The notes under the pieces were generated by a model. That model saw only the letters and a program-made list of their open reading frames with translations, was not told where the DNA came from and made no database searches. From Auanema rhodensis (taxonomy: Eukaryota; Nematoda; Chromadorea; Rhabditida; Rhabditidae): 64,000 nucleotides of DNA. The position numbers were made by a program, and so were the translations under genes. The stretch covers positions 10,602,001-10,666,000 of the forward strand of contig OZ059898.1 in NCBI GenBank assembly GCA_964057225.1, read 5' to 3'. Below, piece after piece: positions 33,615 to 44,125 of the stretch (position 1 is the first letter of the stretch; the number at the start of each line of letters is the position of its first letter).

Positions 33615-33995
33615 CGTTACATATGGTTTCTTCCCGTCTTTTCATGGTCGGAAGATATATGTACTTCTACCTTGTTCCTTAGGTAGGCAGACCCGAACGA
33701 CCCGATTTCCTTATTAAGACAAATACTTAAAGCGAAAAGGATTCATTATCAGATAACAAGAAAATACAATATAAGAATTACATTAAGAAAGAATATAAAG
33801 AGATATAACAAAGTATTAAATAGAGTATATATATAGATGATATAGAGATGAGACTCACATGGCTATAAGACAACCTATCTGGGTTAGGCCAGAAGCAAGA
33901 GTGCCATGTGTGTCCCATGTTGTAGGCGGGGCTTGTTCAGGCTCCCGCTATTTGAATAGCGCGCACATGTTTACCATGTGCTTGCAGATGTGACA
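33615..33995 (-). repeat. 3' LTR (381 bp)
   Basis: On the minus strand it begins TGTCACATCTGC and ends ATATGTAACG. By eye it matches the 5' LTR base for base. A purine tract lies directly upstream. Confidence 0.93.
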
Positions 33996-34007
33996 TCCCC
34001 CCACCTT
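33996..34007 (-). other. Polypurine tract
   Basis: AAGGTGGGGGGA on the minus strand abuts the 3' LTR start, the expected primer site for plus-strand DNA synthesis. Confidence 0.85.
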
Positions 34008-34607
34008 AAAAAGTTGAACGTCCTCGTTCAAAAACAAAATAAATTAATTCACTTTTTAAGATAGTTGAATGTTGGAAAAAGATAACAAAAAAAATCATGG
34101 TGTAGTCGATAAAAAATAATGTATACAATACGATTTGAAAGTTTAGCTATTGTCTCTTCAAGTTTGTTGAATTCAAAATGTAGTATCGAATAGATTCTAT
34201 TCCATTCACTTGAGTAGTGAAATGCTTGTAAACGAGAGCTTTGCTTCTAAACCATTCGACTGTGATATAGTCGTTCATTTTCTCGAGTTGTACAGGTACG
34301 GTGTTACCCTGAAAATAGGTCGAGCCCGTTCTGTACAAAAAAATGAAAACTCGTTTAACCCGTATGACTAATGTCCATAAGGTGAATACAAGTAATGATT
34401 AAGCATAAAAAATAGCAAAATTCACAAGAGAATGTTGAAAAAAATCTACTCAATGAGAGTTGGAGTAATAAAACAAACTTTTGTAAAACAATAGCAGACT
34501 TCTCAGAGAAAATCAATCAACAACAAAGAAGTGGTACAATCAGAAATGGCACAAAATAAAATAAAAAAAATTTCAACAATTTGATTTTGTTAAAAAAAAA
34601 ACTACCT
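34008..34607 (-). other. 3' untranslated region of the LTR element
   Basis: About 600 bp between the stop codon and the polypurine tract. A 63-codon frame (34147-34338) starts without an ATG and has no recognisable domain. I see no separate env gene here, which is where retroviruses and errantiviruses carry it. Confidence 0.6.
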
Positions 34608-37600
34608 TCAAGAAATTGTGATAACCGGAATAGATGTTGTCCGTTGGTAAGGTTTGACGAAGTCCTTGTGTACTCTTCTGCTTTTTCCTTTATCTGTTTG
34701 AACCACGACGAAAGATCTTTGAACTGCTGTAACTAAATAAGGCCCTTCGAATGAAGGTGTTAGTTTGTTTCGAGTAGAATTCACTTTTATCATAACTAAG
34801 TCATTAACCTGAATTTCTTTATTTTGTGTTCTATTTCGTGTATTGTACCGTTGTTCATTCTTCTTTGTGCATGTTTCAATTCTATCTTTTACTATATTAG
34901 ATGTGCTTTCATTTTGTATTAGCGATCTATTGACAAAATCTTCTGTAGGATTGGCTGATTCTTCAGTTTGAAGATTATTTCCAGGCAATTGATGGTCAAT
35001 AGGAAGTCTTGCATCCCGACCAAATAATACAACATATGGACTAATAGATGTTGATGAGTTTGGTAACGTATTGATCGCAAACATAACTTTAGGTAGGTGT
35101 ATATCCCAGTTAGTTTGTTGTTCATTCACGAATGAAGAGAGAGCTTCTTCTAAAGTTCTATGAAGTCTCTCCACTTGTCCATTAGCATTTTTATGATATG
35201 GTAGCGTAGTAGTGTGTTCAATTCCAAATTGTTTACACATAGCTTGAAATTCAGATGACAAAAAGCTACTACCATTATCGGTTATCATACTCATTGGTGG
35301 TCCATATATGAAAACAAATCTAATTACAAACGCTTTTGTGATTTCAGTAGCCGTTTGTGTTATTAATGGGCAAGTTGTTCCCCATTTACTAAAAGCGTCT
35401 TGAATACTCAAGATGTATCGATGTCCATCATTAGTGCGAGGTAAAGGACCTAGTATATCTACATGAATACGATCAAATGGCTTTTCGGGTATAACAAATC
35501 TTCCCATAGGTTGAATATACGATTGGTGTGGGTTAGATTTCCTACTTGCACATTTTGTACAACGATTAATAAATTCAGTTATTTGTGGAACCATATTAGT
35601 CCAAAAGAATCGTCGTCGAATCGCATCAGTAGTTTTATTTATACCTAGGTGTGCACCAATTTTGGAATCTTCATGAAAAAACTTGATAACAACATCAGTT
35701 ATTTTGTCGTTACGAGGCAAAATAATAGATGGTTTCAAATAATTTTTCGCTTGTTTTGCATGTAATATGCCTTCTCGTTCTTCATACCGGTCTGATATAT
35801 TAGCCGGACAGTTATCATTATTAATTTGAGAAAGTGCTTCGCGAATCCAGGGAACTCCAGCTTGAACTTTCCGTATTTCTTCACAATTTAGTTGGTCAAT
35901 AGAAGAAATAGTTGTGATATGAGCAATAAAAGCATCAACAGGTTTTACTTTGTCCTTTGGTTTAGTAGGACGACTGTCATTTGCTTCGTTTCCTATATAC
36001 CTGGAGAGAGCATCACAGACACTGTTTAATTTGCCAGGACGATATTCAATCTTTATGTTGAAATCTTGTATCATTAGTTGATACTTGGCTAATCTACCTA
36101 TGAGATCTTTACGCGACATTAAACTGGTTAATGGTAGGTGATCTGTGATAACTGTGGTAGGTACTCCTAATACATAGGTACGGAATTGTTGAAGAGCAAA
36201 GACTAAACCGAGTGCTTCAACTTCAATAGGAGGATATTTCCGTTCCGCTGGAGTCAACTTTCTACTAGCGAACGCAATCGGGTGTAATGGAGAATTTTTC
36301 TCTGCTGATTGCAATAAAACTGCTCCCACAGCGATCATACTGCCATCACTTTCTATAACAAAAGGTTGGTCTGCTTTAGGAGGTTTCAGTACAGGGGCAG
36401 TACACAGTGATGTTTTTAAAGTTTTAAATGCGTCTGCATGTTCCGATTTCCACTCAAAAGGAGTATCTTTATGTGTTAACTTATACAATGGCTCAGCTAT
36501 TCCGGCATAATTTTGAATAAACCGTCGAAAATAGTTAGTCATACCTAGAAAGGATCTGACAGCCGTAACTGTACTTGGATTTGGAAATTCGGAAACAGCC
36601 TGTATCTTAGCAGGATCTGGTTTAACACCATTTCTACCTATTACAAAACCCAAAAACTTTACTTCAGTGGCTGCAAAGCAACATTTAGATAACTTAATTT
36701 TTAACCCTAGTTCAGTGACCTTTTTCAGCACTTCTTGTATATCTCTTAAATGTTCATCAGCTGAGTTCGAAATTATTAGCAAATCATCTAGATATACAAA
36801 CAGTTTGCATCTAACAAGAGATTGCAAGTATCGTACTGCGGATTGAAAAGTGTGTGGCGCTCCACACAATCCCATAGGCATTCGGCAATACTGATAGGTA
36901 CCTGATGGAGTGGTAAAAGCAGTTAGGTGTCTATCTGAGCGTTTCAACGGTATTTGGAAGAAACCAGAAATGAGATCAAAATTCGAAAAGAACTGAGCTC
37001 CAGCCGCTAAGTCTATGATATCAGGAATGTGTGGGATGCTGTATGTTTGTTTCTTAGTAACACTATTCAATGCTCTAAAGTCAGTTACGAACCGGAAAGA
37101 ATTATCTTTCTTTTTCACAAGAACAACTGGACTAGTGAAAGTAGCCGTCGAATTTTCGATTATACCTTGCGACAACATTTCTTTCACTTGCCGTTCTACT
37201 TCTTCTTGCTTACCCAATGGTACTCTGTAAGATCTACTTTTTGGGAAATCCATATCGGATCTTATAGGAATGGCATGTTCTACTGGTCCGCAAAAGAGAC
37301 CAATATTATGATCATGGTTGAAAAATGCCGTTTGGTTTTCCTTAATGATTGTGATCAGATTTTTCTTCATTTTATGGGACAGAGTGCAAGAATTGAAGTT
37401 CAAATCATCCAAAAGATGCTGAGGAAAAGTTGGTAACTTATCTTCCCAATCAGCTTCAGGTGGAACATAATCGTTCATAATTTCTTTAGATGCTATAAGT
37501 CCTGAACCAATGTGGTCATTTTTATTAATTTTAATTGGCTTTGAAGAATTGTTTGATACTACCATAGTAATAGGAAAAGGTCCTATGGCGGCATCTGGAA

Positions 37601-40600
37601 TTGAGATAGGACCTATGCTAGATTTTAAAAGAGCATATTGATCAAAATCTAATTCTGGTCCTGTTTGCAAAGATATGTGGGAGGTACTATGTGGTGGAAC
37701 TGTTACTGTGGACAAACTTATGATATTTACTGTTTTAGTTGTGGTTTTATATGCAAAACAACCAGGTTTTACTAAGGGTGTTTCCATATTACCAACAATC
37801 AACTTTCCTTTACATAGTTTTAATGTAGTAAATATCTCTCTTTCTTCCAACGTACGCATAAAATCAGTACCAAGTAACATTTGTCCTGGACAGTCATTGT
37901 CTTCAGATATTAAAAATTCGTGTTCCACTTGGTAACCTGCTATACCCACATCTAACTTGCATTTTCCCACAAAGCGAAACTCTGATCCATTTGCAGTGGA
38001 TGCAGATTTAGAATATTTTGTAAAATATTGTCTTCCAATATATGCCAATGTGGAGAACGGAATATATGAGACAGTAGCTCCAGAATCCCATAATGCTAAC
38101 AGTCCTCTACCTTCAATGTCAATATGAACAAACGGTAACAAGTGTCCATTTTTCTTTGTTGTTGTGTGACATACAAAAGGTATGGCTAAAGGAATGTAAG
38201 TTATGATGGTGGGAAAATAGCTCCGCATCAATTCATCACTAACTGTTTCATGAATCTCATCTCCCTCAAGTGGTGGAGCTGTTGGGCTCAACATGATATG
38301 GTTTATTTTTAACATAGAAGTAGGGGAGAGATAACATTTTATAGTGAAATATAATGCTATCATTAGACATAATATCAGAGTTATACAACCGATGGTAATG
38401 AGTGTTCGTTCAATTGAACCTATACAAAAGTCAATGAACAGATCCCAATTGGAGAAAACAATTTTCCTGGCATCTCTTATAAGTTTACTTCCTTTGAAGA
38501 TGAAAGAGGAAATTTGAGGCCAATCACGTGAACGAGAAATTACGCGGAGAAGATCATGGTGAGGTGAAGTAGATAAACTATAACCATAAGTTAATCCAAT
38601 AGATAGGGCTAAGGATTTTTCAGTCGAATTTTCAAACAAATTCCGCCCTGTGAATCGAAGTTTACTCAATTCAGCATAATGATCATGTTTTTCTGAATGA
38701 ATACTATCTACTTTATGTGTGTCACCTTTATAATCTCTCCATGTTCCATTTTCATACCAAATCTCTGTCTCTTTGTGTTCACAATTGATCTCATGTCCTT
38801 CAGTGCTCAAATCGTAGCTATCGATAGGAGCAAAGAATAATTGTTTATCGTGTGTTAAAACAGGGGTCTCTGCATAACATTTATCATTGTAAGAATGATT
38901 ACGATAAATGAAATGTGGTTCTATTTCCTGACAAGTTGTTATTTTTAAAACATTTCTTCCAACAAATCGGGCAACGATATCATCCCGCTGAAGCATAGCT
39001 CTTACTCCTATTGTAGGATGTATACGTAATATAGCTTGCCAGCTTTTTACAGTTTCCATTTGAGATTTACAGATGGTATGAAACTGTTGATGAAATTCGT
39101 CAATTATGGAGAGACGCGCTTTCTCAAACCCATAATTCAACTTATTATCTATTATCGTTTTAGTTTTATGCTCTGATTTGTGGAGAACATTGTCATATAC
39201 TTCTGCTACATACAACTCTCGACCTCTCTCGTACGCATTAGAGGTAGGAGTTGTTAAACTACGAATTGTAGTTTTGGTGGAAGTTATTGGGGTTACAGTA
39301 GTATGCTGTACCATATTTTTATCAGTTGTGATTGGAGTTTTAACCCAACTTATGAATTCTAAAACTTCTGTTTTATTGAATTTAGGATTTTCCTGTGGGT
39401 ATTCGATGGACTGTGGAGGAAATCCATAATATGCTGTACTATTCTTTGTATAAAGGTTGTGATAGTCAGGCAGCTTGGATATAATTGCTAAATCTTGCTC
39501 TTGGTTGTTTCTAACAGTAGCATCAGCTTTTTGTTGTCGACTGACTTGCATGTCACGAGATATTTGTTCTTTTCCCGATTGTTGTTGGATCATGAATAAC
39601 ATGCCTTGAGCAGTTGCAATAATTTCAGATTGATTCATATTTCCACTGCGTGGTAATATAGATGGATATAAGGCTCTGGCCAACTGTTCGATTGATGGAA
39701 CTGTTTGTGTACCATCAAGAATTGTGGCTTGATATACTACTGCGTGAGCCATTCCTCGAAAGAAGTCTTCTATGGATGTTGTAGATTTCATCAACGATCT
39801 TTTTAACCGAGGAACTTCTATACGACGAGCTACTTGAGTGATAAGATCATCCAATTTCATGCTATTAATCACCTGTCTAGTAGCCAGTTTAATTTCCTCT
39901 ATACCCATACATTGTAAAATCAAAAGATTGGGATCTTTGAAATTATTAGACTTTGCCCAGTTAGTTATGTGATCTTTTGTCAATCCTAAACTAACAATTG
40001 TGTCAATGAACAGTGGATTATCTATCGCGAATTGGAGCAAACTCTCATAAGATGATGTAGCTGCATATCTCATATATTTTGCGTAAAACTTAGTGATAGA
40101 TGCAGATCCAAAAATGAAAGTAGGTCTTAGAAATGGAAACGCATATGGTTGGGATTTCGCATTAACAAAAAGATAATCATCACTGAAAGAGCGATGTTTT
40201 TGAGGTAATGCATTACGTTTATTTCTGCGTCTATCAGCATTAAGCAAAGTATTGGAAAGATCAAGCAAATTATAAACACGGGGATATGCTGTGAATCGGA
40301 TAATTGCCTCAGAGGATGATTCAAAAACAGCGAATTCGAAACAAGATTGAACGTGAGCGGATGTGGAATGATTTTGGAGAACAAAAGCGCTTTCAATAGA
40401 GTGAACTAGAAGAATATGATCACCCAACATGGCGGAGAAGGGGCCAAGTTTTTGATAGTGACAGACAACTGATGGGATAGGTGGTTGCCAGATAACTGCA
40501 CCTTCACCAGTTGCACAAAACCCTTCATTTCCTTTACAATTATCAGTATTTATAAATAAGTCTGATACAATGTGATCTTCTTTCAATCTAGTTATTATCC

Positions 40601-42035
40601 CTCGCTTCAATACAAATTGTTCAATTTCTACACATTCTTCAGTGGACCAAGAGCGAGTTGGATTATGCTCGTTTAATGGTGTTTCAAAAACTGAATGCTG
40701 TTGGGCATTCATGATTTTATCATTCCACATACGATTTCTATGTGCTCGAACACAATCTTTCTTATCTACTGTTTCAATATGAGAGAATGTGGTGTTACGA
40801 TCTCTCAAAAACATGAAATCTCTCACACAGCTTTTATACTTTTTCACATAGCATTTCCATGCTTCCCATGACTCTATCTCAGCCTTTGGTAGATATATTT
40901 CTACCTCAACACTGTGAGCCTTTTCAATTTCTGCCTTATGGCAGCCTGTGACCACAGGAGGTGTTACTAATATACCCCCTTCAGATTGAGCGCAAATCTG
41001 ATATTTTGCCGACCCAAAGGGAAGGCATGAGAGTGCCAATAAAGTCAGGCACAACGTGACCGGTGGCATGAATGGGGTCGCTACGCTGTATACCCTTGAG
41101 TTACCATTCCCATTGGCTGATGGTCTTTGTCTTCTTGGGGAACTAGGCCTAGGGTTCCAAGACGAGCTATTGGCATTTCTGCCATTGGCAAATGGGCGGT
41201 TTCCCGGGTTAGGACGCCTATTCATATTCCCGTTTTGCGAGTTATTATTATTATAACGTACGACAGAAGGTCGCTCTCTCTCTCGCTCATAATCATTAGA
41301 GCCATTATTGTGCTGAGTCCAGTTATTATTTTTTTTATAATTTTTATAATTTTTATAATTTTTATTATTATTCCTACTTCTTTCTCTTTCTTCACTAAAG
41401 CTTAATTTATGCTGTAAAGCATTTATGAGCTCCTTCAAGGTGCTAGTGTCTTCATTTCTTTTCATGAAGCTATTTCGAACGCCTTCTTCAAACCTAGCTA
41501 ATTTCTTAGCTTGTTCATAAGTGGCGGGGTTTTTAGTTAAAACCGCAATACCCAGTTCCTCTTTTAAACCATTTAAAAATGCCGTTTTCAACATTGGTTC
41601 CCGCTCGGGATCCATTGGTGACATTATGGTGCTTGCCATTCTCTCTAATTCCATACTAAAATCAAGAACAGATTTATCTCCTTGTTGTACTCGATGAATA
41701 AGCGCTATGGTGAAATTTTTATCTGTTTTAGGCGCTAAAAGCTCAGTGAGCTGATCCATCAAAACAATCCATGGGCCATTAGTTCTTATGCCACTAGGAA
41801 TACTATTATACAAGGAGAGAGCTGTTTCATTTGATTCCAAAAGAAGAGGCAAAATTAATAGTCTCTCAGGTAAGCTTAGATTCATAACATTAAAAAATCT
41901 ATTTAAAGATTCAACAAAAGAACGAAAGCTACGAGAGCCGTCATACCTGGGACAGAGATGGCAATTCAAAATAGTTGCCATATTTCTAGAGGGTGGGGCA
42001 ACATTAGAATTAGGAGATGGAGAGGTAGGAGTCAT
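34608..42035 (-). CDS. Gag-Env-Pro-RT-RNaseH-Integrase polyprotein, 2475 aa from first ATG
   Basis: One uninterrupted frame. Residues (from the ATG at 42035): Gag-like about 1-320, with a capsid-type helical core (CPRYDGSRSFRSF...) and a basic Asn/Arg-rich tail without a CCHC knuckle. Envelope-like about 323-1232: signal peptide at M323 (TLCLTLLALSCLPFGSA), a Cys-rich ectodomain, a furin-like RRRNKR site at 602-607, and a transmembrane helix near 1208-1232. Aspartic protease: DSGA at 1317. RT: D1687 and YLDD at 1748-1751. RNase H: DG near 1897. Integrase: D2193, D2253 and E2289 (35 residues between the last two). The frame is open upstream to 42356 with no ATG, so the true start may be the 42035 ATG or an upstream exon. 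An internal signal peptide would need processing or splicing to yield Env. Confidence 0.92.
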   Translation of the reverse strand: MTPTSPSPNSNVAPPSRNMATILNCHLCPRYDGSRSFRSFVESLNRFFNVMNLSLPERLLILPLLLESNETALSLYNSIPSGIRTNGPWIVLMDQLTELLAPKTDKNFTIALIHRVQQGDKSVLDFSMELERMASTIMSPMDPEREPMLKTAFLNGLKEELGIAVLTKNPATYEQAKKLARFEEGVRNSFMKRNEDTSTLKELINALQHKLSFSEERERSRNNNKNYKNYKNYKKNNNWTQHNNGSNDYERERERPSVVRYNNNNSQNGNMNRRPNPGNRPFANGRNANSSSWNPRPSSPRRQRPSANGNGNSRVYSVATPFMPPVTLCLTLLALSCLPFGSAKYQICAQSEGGILVTPPVVTGCHKAEIEKAHSVEVEIYLPKAEIESWEAWKCYVKKYKSCVRDFMFLRDRNTTFSHIETVDKKDCVRAHRNRMWNDKIMNAQQHSVFETPLNEHNPTRSWSTEECVEIEQFVLKRGIITRLKEDHIVSDLFINTDNCKGNEGFCATGEGAVIWQPPIPSVVCHYQKLGPFSAMLGDHILLVHSIESAFVLQNHSTSAHVQSCFEFAVFESSSEAIIRFTAYPRVYNLLDLSNTLLNADRRRNKRNALPQKHRSFSDDYLFVNAKSQPYAFPFLRPTFIFGSASITKFYAKYMRYAATSSYESLLQFAIDNPLFIDTIVSLGLTKDHITNWAKSNNFKDPNLLILQCMGIEEIKLATRQVINSMKLDDLITQVARRIEVPRLKRSLMKSTTSIEDFFRGMAHAVVYQATILDGTQTVPSIEQLARALYPSILPRSGNMNQSEIIATAQGMLFMIQQQSGKEQISRDMQVSRQQKADATVRNNQEQDLAIISKLPDYHNLYTKNSTAYYGFPPQSIEYPQENPKFNKTEVLEFISWVKTPITTDKNMVQHTTVTPITSTKTTIRSLTTPTSNAYERGRELYVAEVYDNVLHKSEHKTKTIIDNKLNYGFEKARLSIIDEFHQQFHTICKSQMETVKSWQAILRIHPTIGVRAMLQRDDIVARFVGRNVLKITTCQEIEPHFIYRNHSYNDKCYAETPVLTHDKQLFFAPIDSYDLSTEGHEINCEHKETEIWYENGTWRDYKGDTHKVDSIHSEKHDHYAELSKLRFTGRNLFENSTEKSLALSIGLTYGYSLSTSPHHDLLRVISRSRDWPQISSFIFKGSKLIRDARKIVFSNWDLFIDFCIGSIERTLITIGCITLILCLMIALYFTIKCYLSPTSMLKINHIMLSPTAPPLEGDEIHETVSDELMRSYFPTIITYIPLAIPFVCHTTTKKNGHLLPFVHIDIEGRGLLALWDSGATVSYIPFSTLAYIGRQYFTKYSKSASTANGSEFRFVGKCKLDVGIAGYQVEHEFLISEDNDCPGQMLLGTDFMRTLEEREIFTTLKLCKGKLIVGNMETPLVKPGCFAYKTTTKTVNIISLSTVTVPPHSTSHISLQTGPELDFDQYALLKSSIGPISIPDAAIGPFPITMVVSNNSSKPIKINKNDHIGSGLIASKEIMNDYVPPEADWEDKLPTFPQHLLDDLNFNSCTLSHKMKKNLITIIKENQTAFFNHDHNIGLFCGPVEHAIPIRSDMDFPKSRSYRVPLGKQEEVERQVKEMLSQGIIENSTATFTSPVVLVKKKDNSFRFVTDFRALNSVTKKQTYSIPHIPDIIDLAAGAQFFSNFDLISGFFQIPLKRSDRHLTAFTTPSGTYQYCRMPMGLCGAPHTFQSAVRYLQSLVRCKLFVYLDDLLIISNSADEHLRDIQEVLKKVTELGLKIKLSKCCFAATEVKFLGFVIGRNGVKPDPAKIQAVSEFPNPSTVTAVRSFLGMTNYFRRFIQNYAGIAEPLYKLTHKDTPFEWKSEHADAFKTLKTSLCTAPVLKPPKADQPFVIESDGSMIAVGAVLLQSAEKNSPLHPIAFASRKLTPAERKYPPIEVEALGLVFALQQFRTYVLGVPTTVITDHLPLTSLMSRKDLIGRLAKYQLMIQDFNIKIEYRPGKLNSVCDALSRYIGNEANDSRPTKPKDKVKPVDAFIAHITTISSIDQLNCEEIRKVQAGVPWIREALSQINNDNCPANISDRYEEREGILHAKQAKNYLKPSIILPRNDKITDVVIKFFHEDSKIGAHLGINKTTDAIRRRFFWTNMVPQITEFINRCTKCASRKSNPHQSYIQPMGRFVIPEKPFDRIHVDILGPLPRTNDGHRYILSIQDAFSKWGTTCPLITQTATEITKAFVIRFVFIYGPPMSMITDNGSSFLSSEFQAMCKQFGIEHTTTLPYHKNANGQVERLHRTLEEALSSFVNEQQTNWDIHLPKVMFAINTLPNSSTSISPYVVLFGRDARLPIDHQLPGNNLQTEESANPTEDFVNRSLIQNESTSNIVKDRIETCTKKNEQRYNTRNRTQNKEIQVNDLVMIKVNSTRNKLTPSFEGPYLVTAVQRSFVVVQTDKGKSRRVHKDFVKPYQRTTSIPVITIS

Positions 42036-43340
42036 TTTTCTTTCAAAAGCTTTAGTTATAGCAGCGGCCCACCGACTTGGTGATCTATTTCGTACTGTAA
42101 TAGGTGCCCGAGGTGTTTCCTCAGTGATGGCCTTTCTGCTTTTACTTCTCGTTCTAATTGTTAGAGAAGAAGAGTGAGAAGAAGAAGAGGAATCACCTTC
42201 TTCTCTCAAAAATTCAAAAGGAGAGAGGTAGGTGGATGGAGTATTTAAGTTTTTAGAATTAAATTCAAAAACTGGGCGTACCTCTGGTGATCCTTGTTCC
42301 TGATCTTTGTTTTCCTCGCTGATGTCCGAGTCCGACAGGTTGGCTGGTGAATACAGTTAGATGAATATAAGAGCGCGTACTGGAAGCAACTAGACTCCAG
42401 TAAAAACGTTTGTGACAATGGCGTCTAATGAAGGAGAATCGTTGAAGCTTCAAGCTCCGCCTCCAGCCATGTGTCACGACACCAGATGTTAGCGCTTATG
42501 GTAAACAACCATTGACCGTCTGTCGTGATATTTGAATATTATAATCACTAATGTCAGCTTAGAGACAAATAAGGAATCACAGATGGTGCCTTAAGCCTGT
42601 TTGAAAACTTTTGAATTTTAACAGCTGTTATTGACTACACATGTCGAACAGCTGGTACGCGTGGGCCAACTATTTGAATGTGAGTAAGCTTAAAGTAAAC
42701 AAAAATGTCTCATCTCGTATATTAAGTTCAATTTTATAAAGTTTATTAAGATTTGTAGAAAGAATTTCAAAATAAATCTTAATTAAGATTATTTTTAATT
42801 TCAAATGATTTAGAAGGTAATTTAAGATTGATATAGGAATTTAAATTCAGTAATCTGTCAATAATATAGGAAAAAGGAAACGTTGGCAGACGTAGAGTGG
42901 ACTTGGGTGGGTAGGAATTTAAATATTCTTATTATCTCTGAACTAATAAGAAAAGAGTTAACAGGAGTAGAACCCTGATGAACCCTTGGATGTGAATCAA
43001 AATTAATAAATCGTAAATAAAATTATCCCAACAGCCTCCAGCTTCCAAACAACTCAGCTAAAAAGTGAGCTCTGTTGCCACACTGGACATTCACATCATA
43101 AAGTAATGAATCAAAATAGCACGCGCGTGCATAACAAAAAGGTAACGCTCGTCAAAACTATTGTCTGATAGTTTCCCCAAACGTCTCAGACACCTCCCAG
43201 TTTTCGTTGAGCGGAGGAGAAGTGGTAGCCAAAATAATTTTTGGGGAAATCATGGTGCACGGCTCGGTTACTCCTCACTGTTGGGTAATTAAGTCCAAAA
43301 GTCTCGTAAACTTGCTGTCAATAAATTAACAGTAAAGTAA
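42036..43340 (-). other. Leader region of the LTR element
   Basis: Lies between the primer binding site and the first ATG. 42036-42356 is in frame with the polyprotein (Ser/Glu-rich, no ATG). Upstream of that I find stop codons in all frames and no gene. An ATG at about 42469 opens only a few codons. Packaging or splice-donor signals may be here but I cannot identify them. Confidence 0.5.
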
Positions 43341-43357
43341 GCAAGGCGGAACCTCCA
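43341..43357 (-). other. Primer-binding-site candidate
   Basis: TGGAGGTTCCGCCTTGC on the minus strand begins immediately after the 5' LTR with the expected TGG (complement of tRNA CCA). I cannot match the rest to a specific tRNA. Confidence 0.6.
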
Positions 43358-43738
43358 CGTTACATATGGTTTCTTCCCGTCTTTTCATGGTCGGAAGATA
43401 TATGTACTTCTACCTTGTTCCTTAGGTAGGCAGACCCGAACGACCCGATTTCCTTATTAAGACAAATACTTAAAGCGAAAAGGATTCATTATCAGATAAC
43501 AAGAAAATACAATATAAGAATTACATTAAGAAAGAATATAAAGAGATATAACAAAGTATTAAATAGAGTATATATATAGATGATATAGAGATGAGACTCA
43601 CATGGCTATAAGACAACCTATCTGGGTTAGGCCAGAAGCAAGAGTGCCATGTGTGTCCCATGTTGTAGGCGGGGCTTGTTCAGGCTCCCGCTATTTGAAT
43701 AGCGCGCACATGTTTACCATGTGCTTGCAGATGTGACA
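43358..43738 (-). repeat. 5' LTR (381 bp)
   Basis: Matches the 3' LTR at 33615-33995 throughout. It is followed on the plus strand by the AGCT duplication and then by resumed Polinton terminal repeat. Confidence 0.93.
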
Positions 43739-43872
43739 AGCTGACGCTCAAAATTATGTTTTTGACAGCTGACGCGCCCCAAAATTATGTTTTTAGCAGC
43801 TGACGCCCCCAAAAGTATGTTTTTGACAGCTGTTTGGGGGCGTGGTTAGTAAATTTTGCACGGCTCTCTACT
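43739..43872 (-). repeat. Polinton end, continuation of derivative D
   Basis: The terminal CAGCTG/GACGC repeats and the CTCTCTACT terminus, separated from 33614 only by the LTR element. Joining the two parts gives the same sequence order as 45500-45667. Confidence 0.88.
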
Positions 43873-44125
43873 GTGGTACACTCTTATTTTTAGGAAACAC
43901 TAATTCAAAATGTTGGATCCCACTGAGGAAACGCAGGATTGTTGCGAAAAACAGACTTGTACACATCCGATTACAAGTACAACATTTCCAGACACTTTGT
44001 AAAAAAGAAACTTTTACAAAATGTTAACACATGTTCTAATTTTAAATAAAAATTTATTGTTCAATAAATATATTACGAAACATTTATTCTATTCTTGAAC
44101 ATAGTTATGAAATACATTAGCTATC
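43873..44125. other. 253-bp spacer between two Polinton ends (copy 1)
   Basis: Lies between a right terminus (43872) and a left terminus (44126). A second copy is at 45668-45920. It contains a 30-codon ATG frame (MLDPTEETQDCCEKQ...) after a splice-acceptor-like TTTTTAG, and another frame in a different phase; neither is recognisable. The six bases at its two edges differ (GTGGTA and GCTATC), so it is not simply bounded by one element's duplicated target. Confidence 0.6.

Larger units (their letters stand above)
33615..43738 (-). mobile_element. Gypsy-like LTR retrotransposon with gag-env-pol order
   Basis: 10,124 bp, inserted in a Polinton terminal repeat, with the 4-bp duplication AGCT on both sides (33611-33614 and 43739-43742). 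Two 381-bp LTRs read the same. On the minus strand the order is 5' LTR (43358-43738), primer-binding-site candidate, leader, one long frame, polypurine tract, 3' LTR (33615-33995). Matching LTRs and an unbroken frame indicate a recent insertion. The RT/integrase type and 4-bp duplication fit Metaviridae (Ty3/Gypsy). Confidence 0.95.

Noticed and set aside
34919-41405. Frames on both strands overlapping the long retrotransposon frame
   Set aside because: They are shadows of the 2475-codon frame and show no domain of their own.
42265-42477. 70-codon frame in the retrotransposon leader
   Set aside because: It has no ATG, no domain, and ends before the gag frame; probably leader noise.
43842-44027. 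61-codon frame crossing a Polinton terminus into the 253-bp spacer
   Set aside because: It fuses terminal-repeat DNA with the spacer and another frame in the spacer is equally open; no recognisable product.
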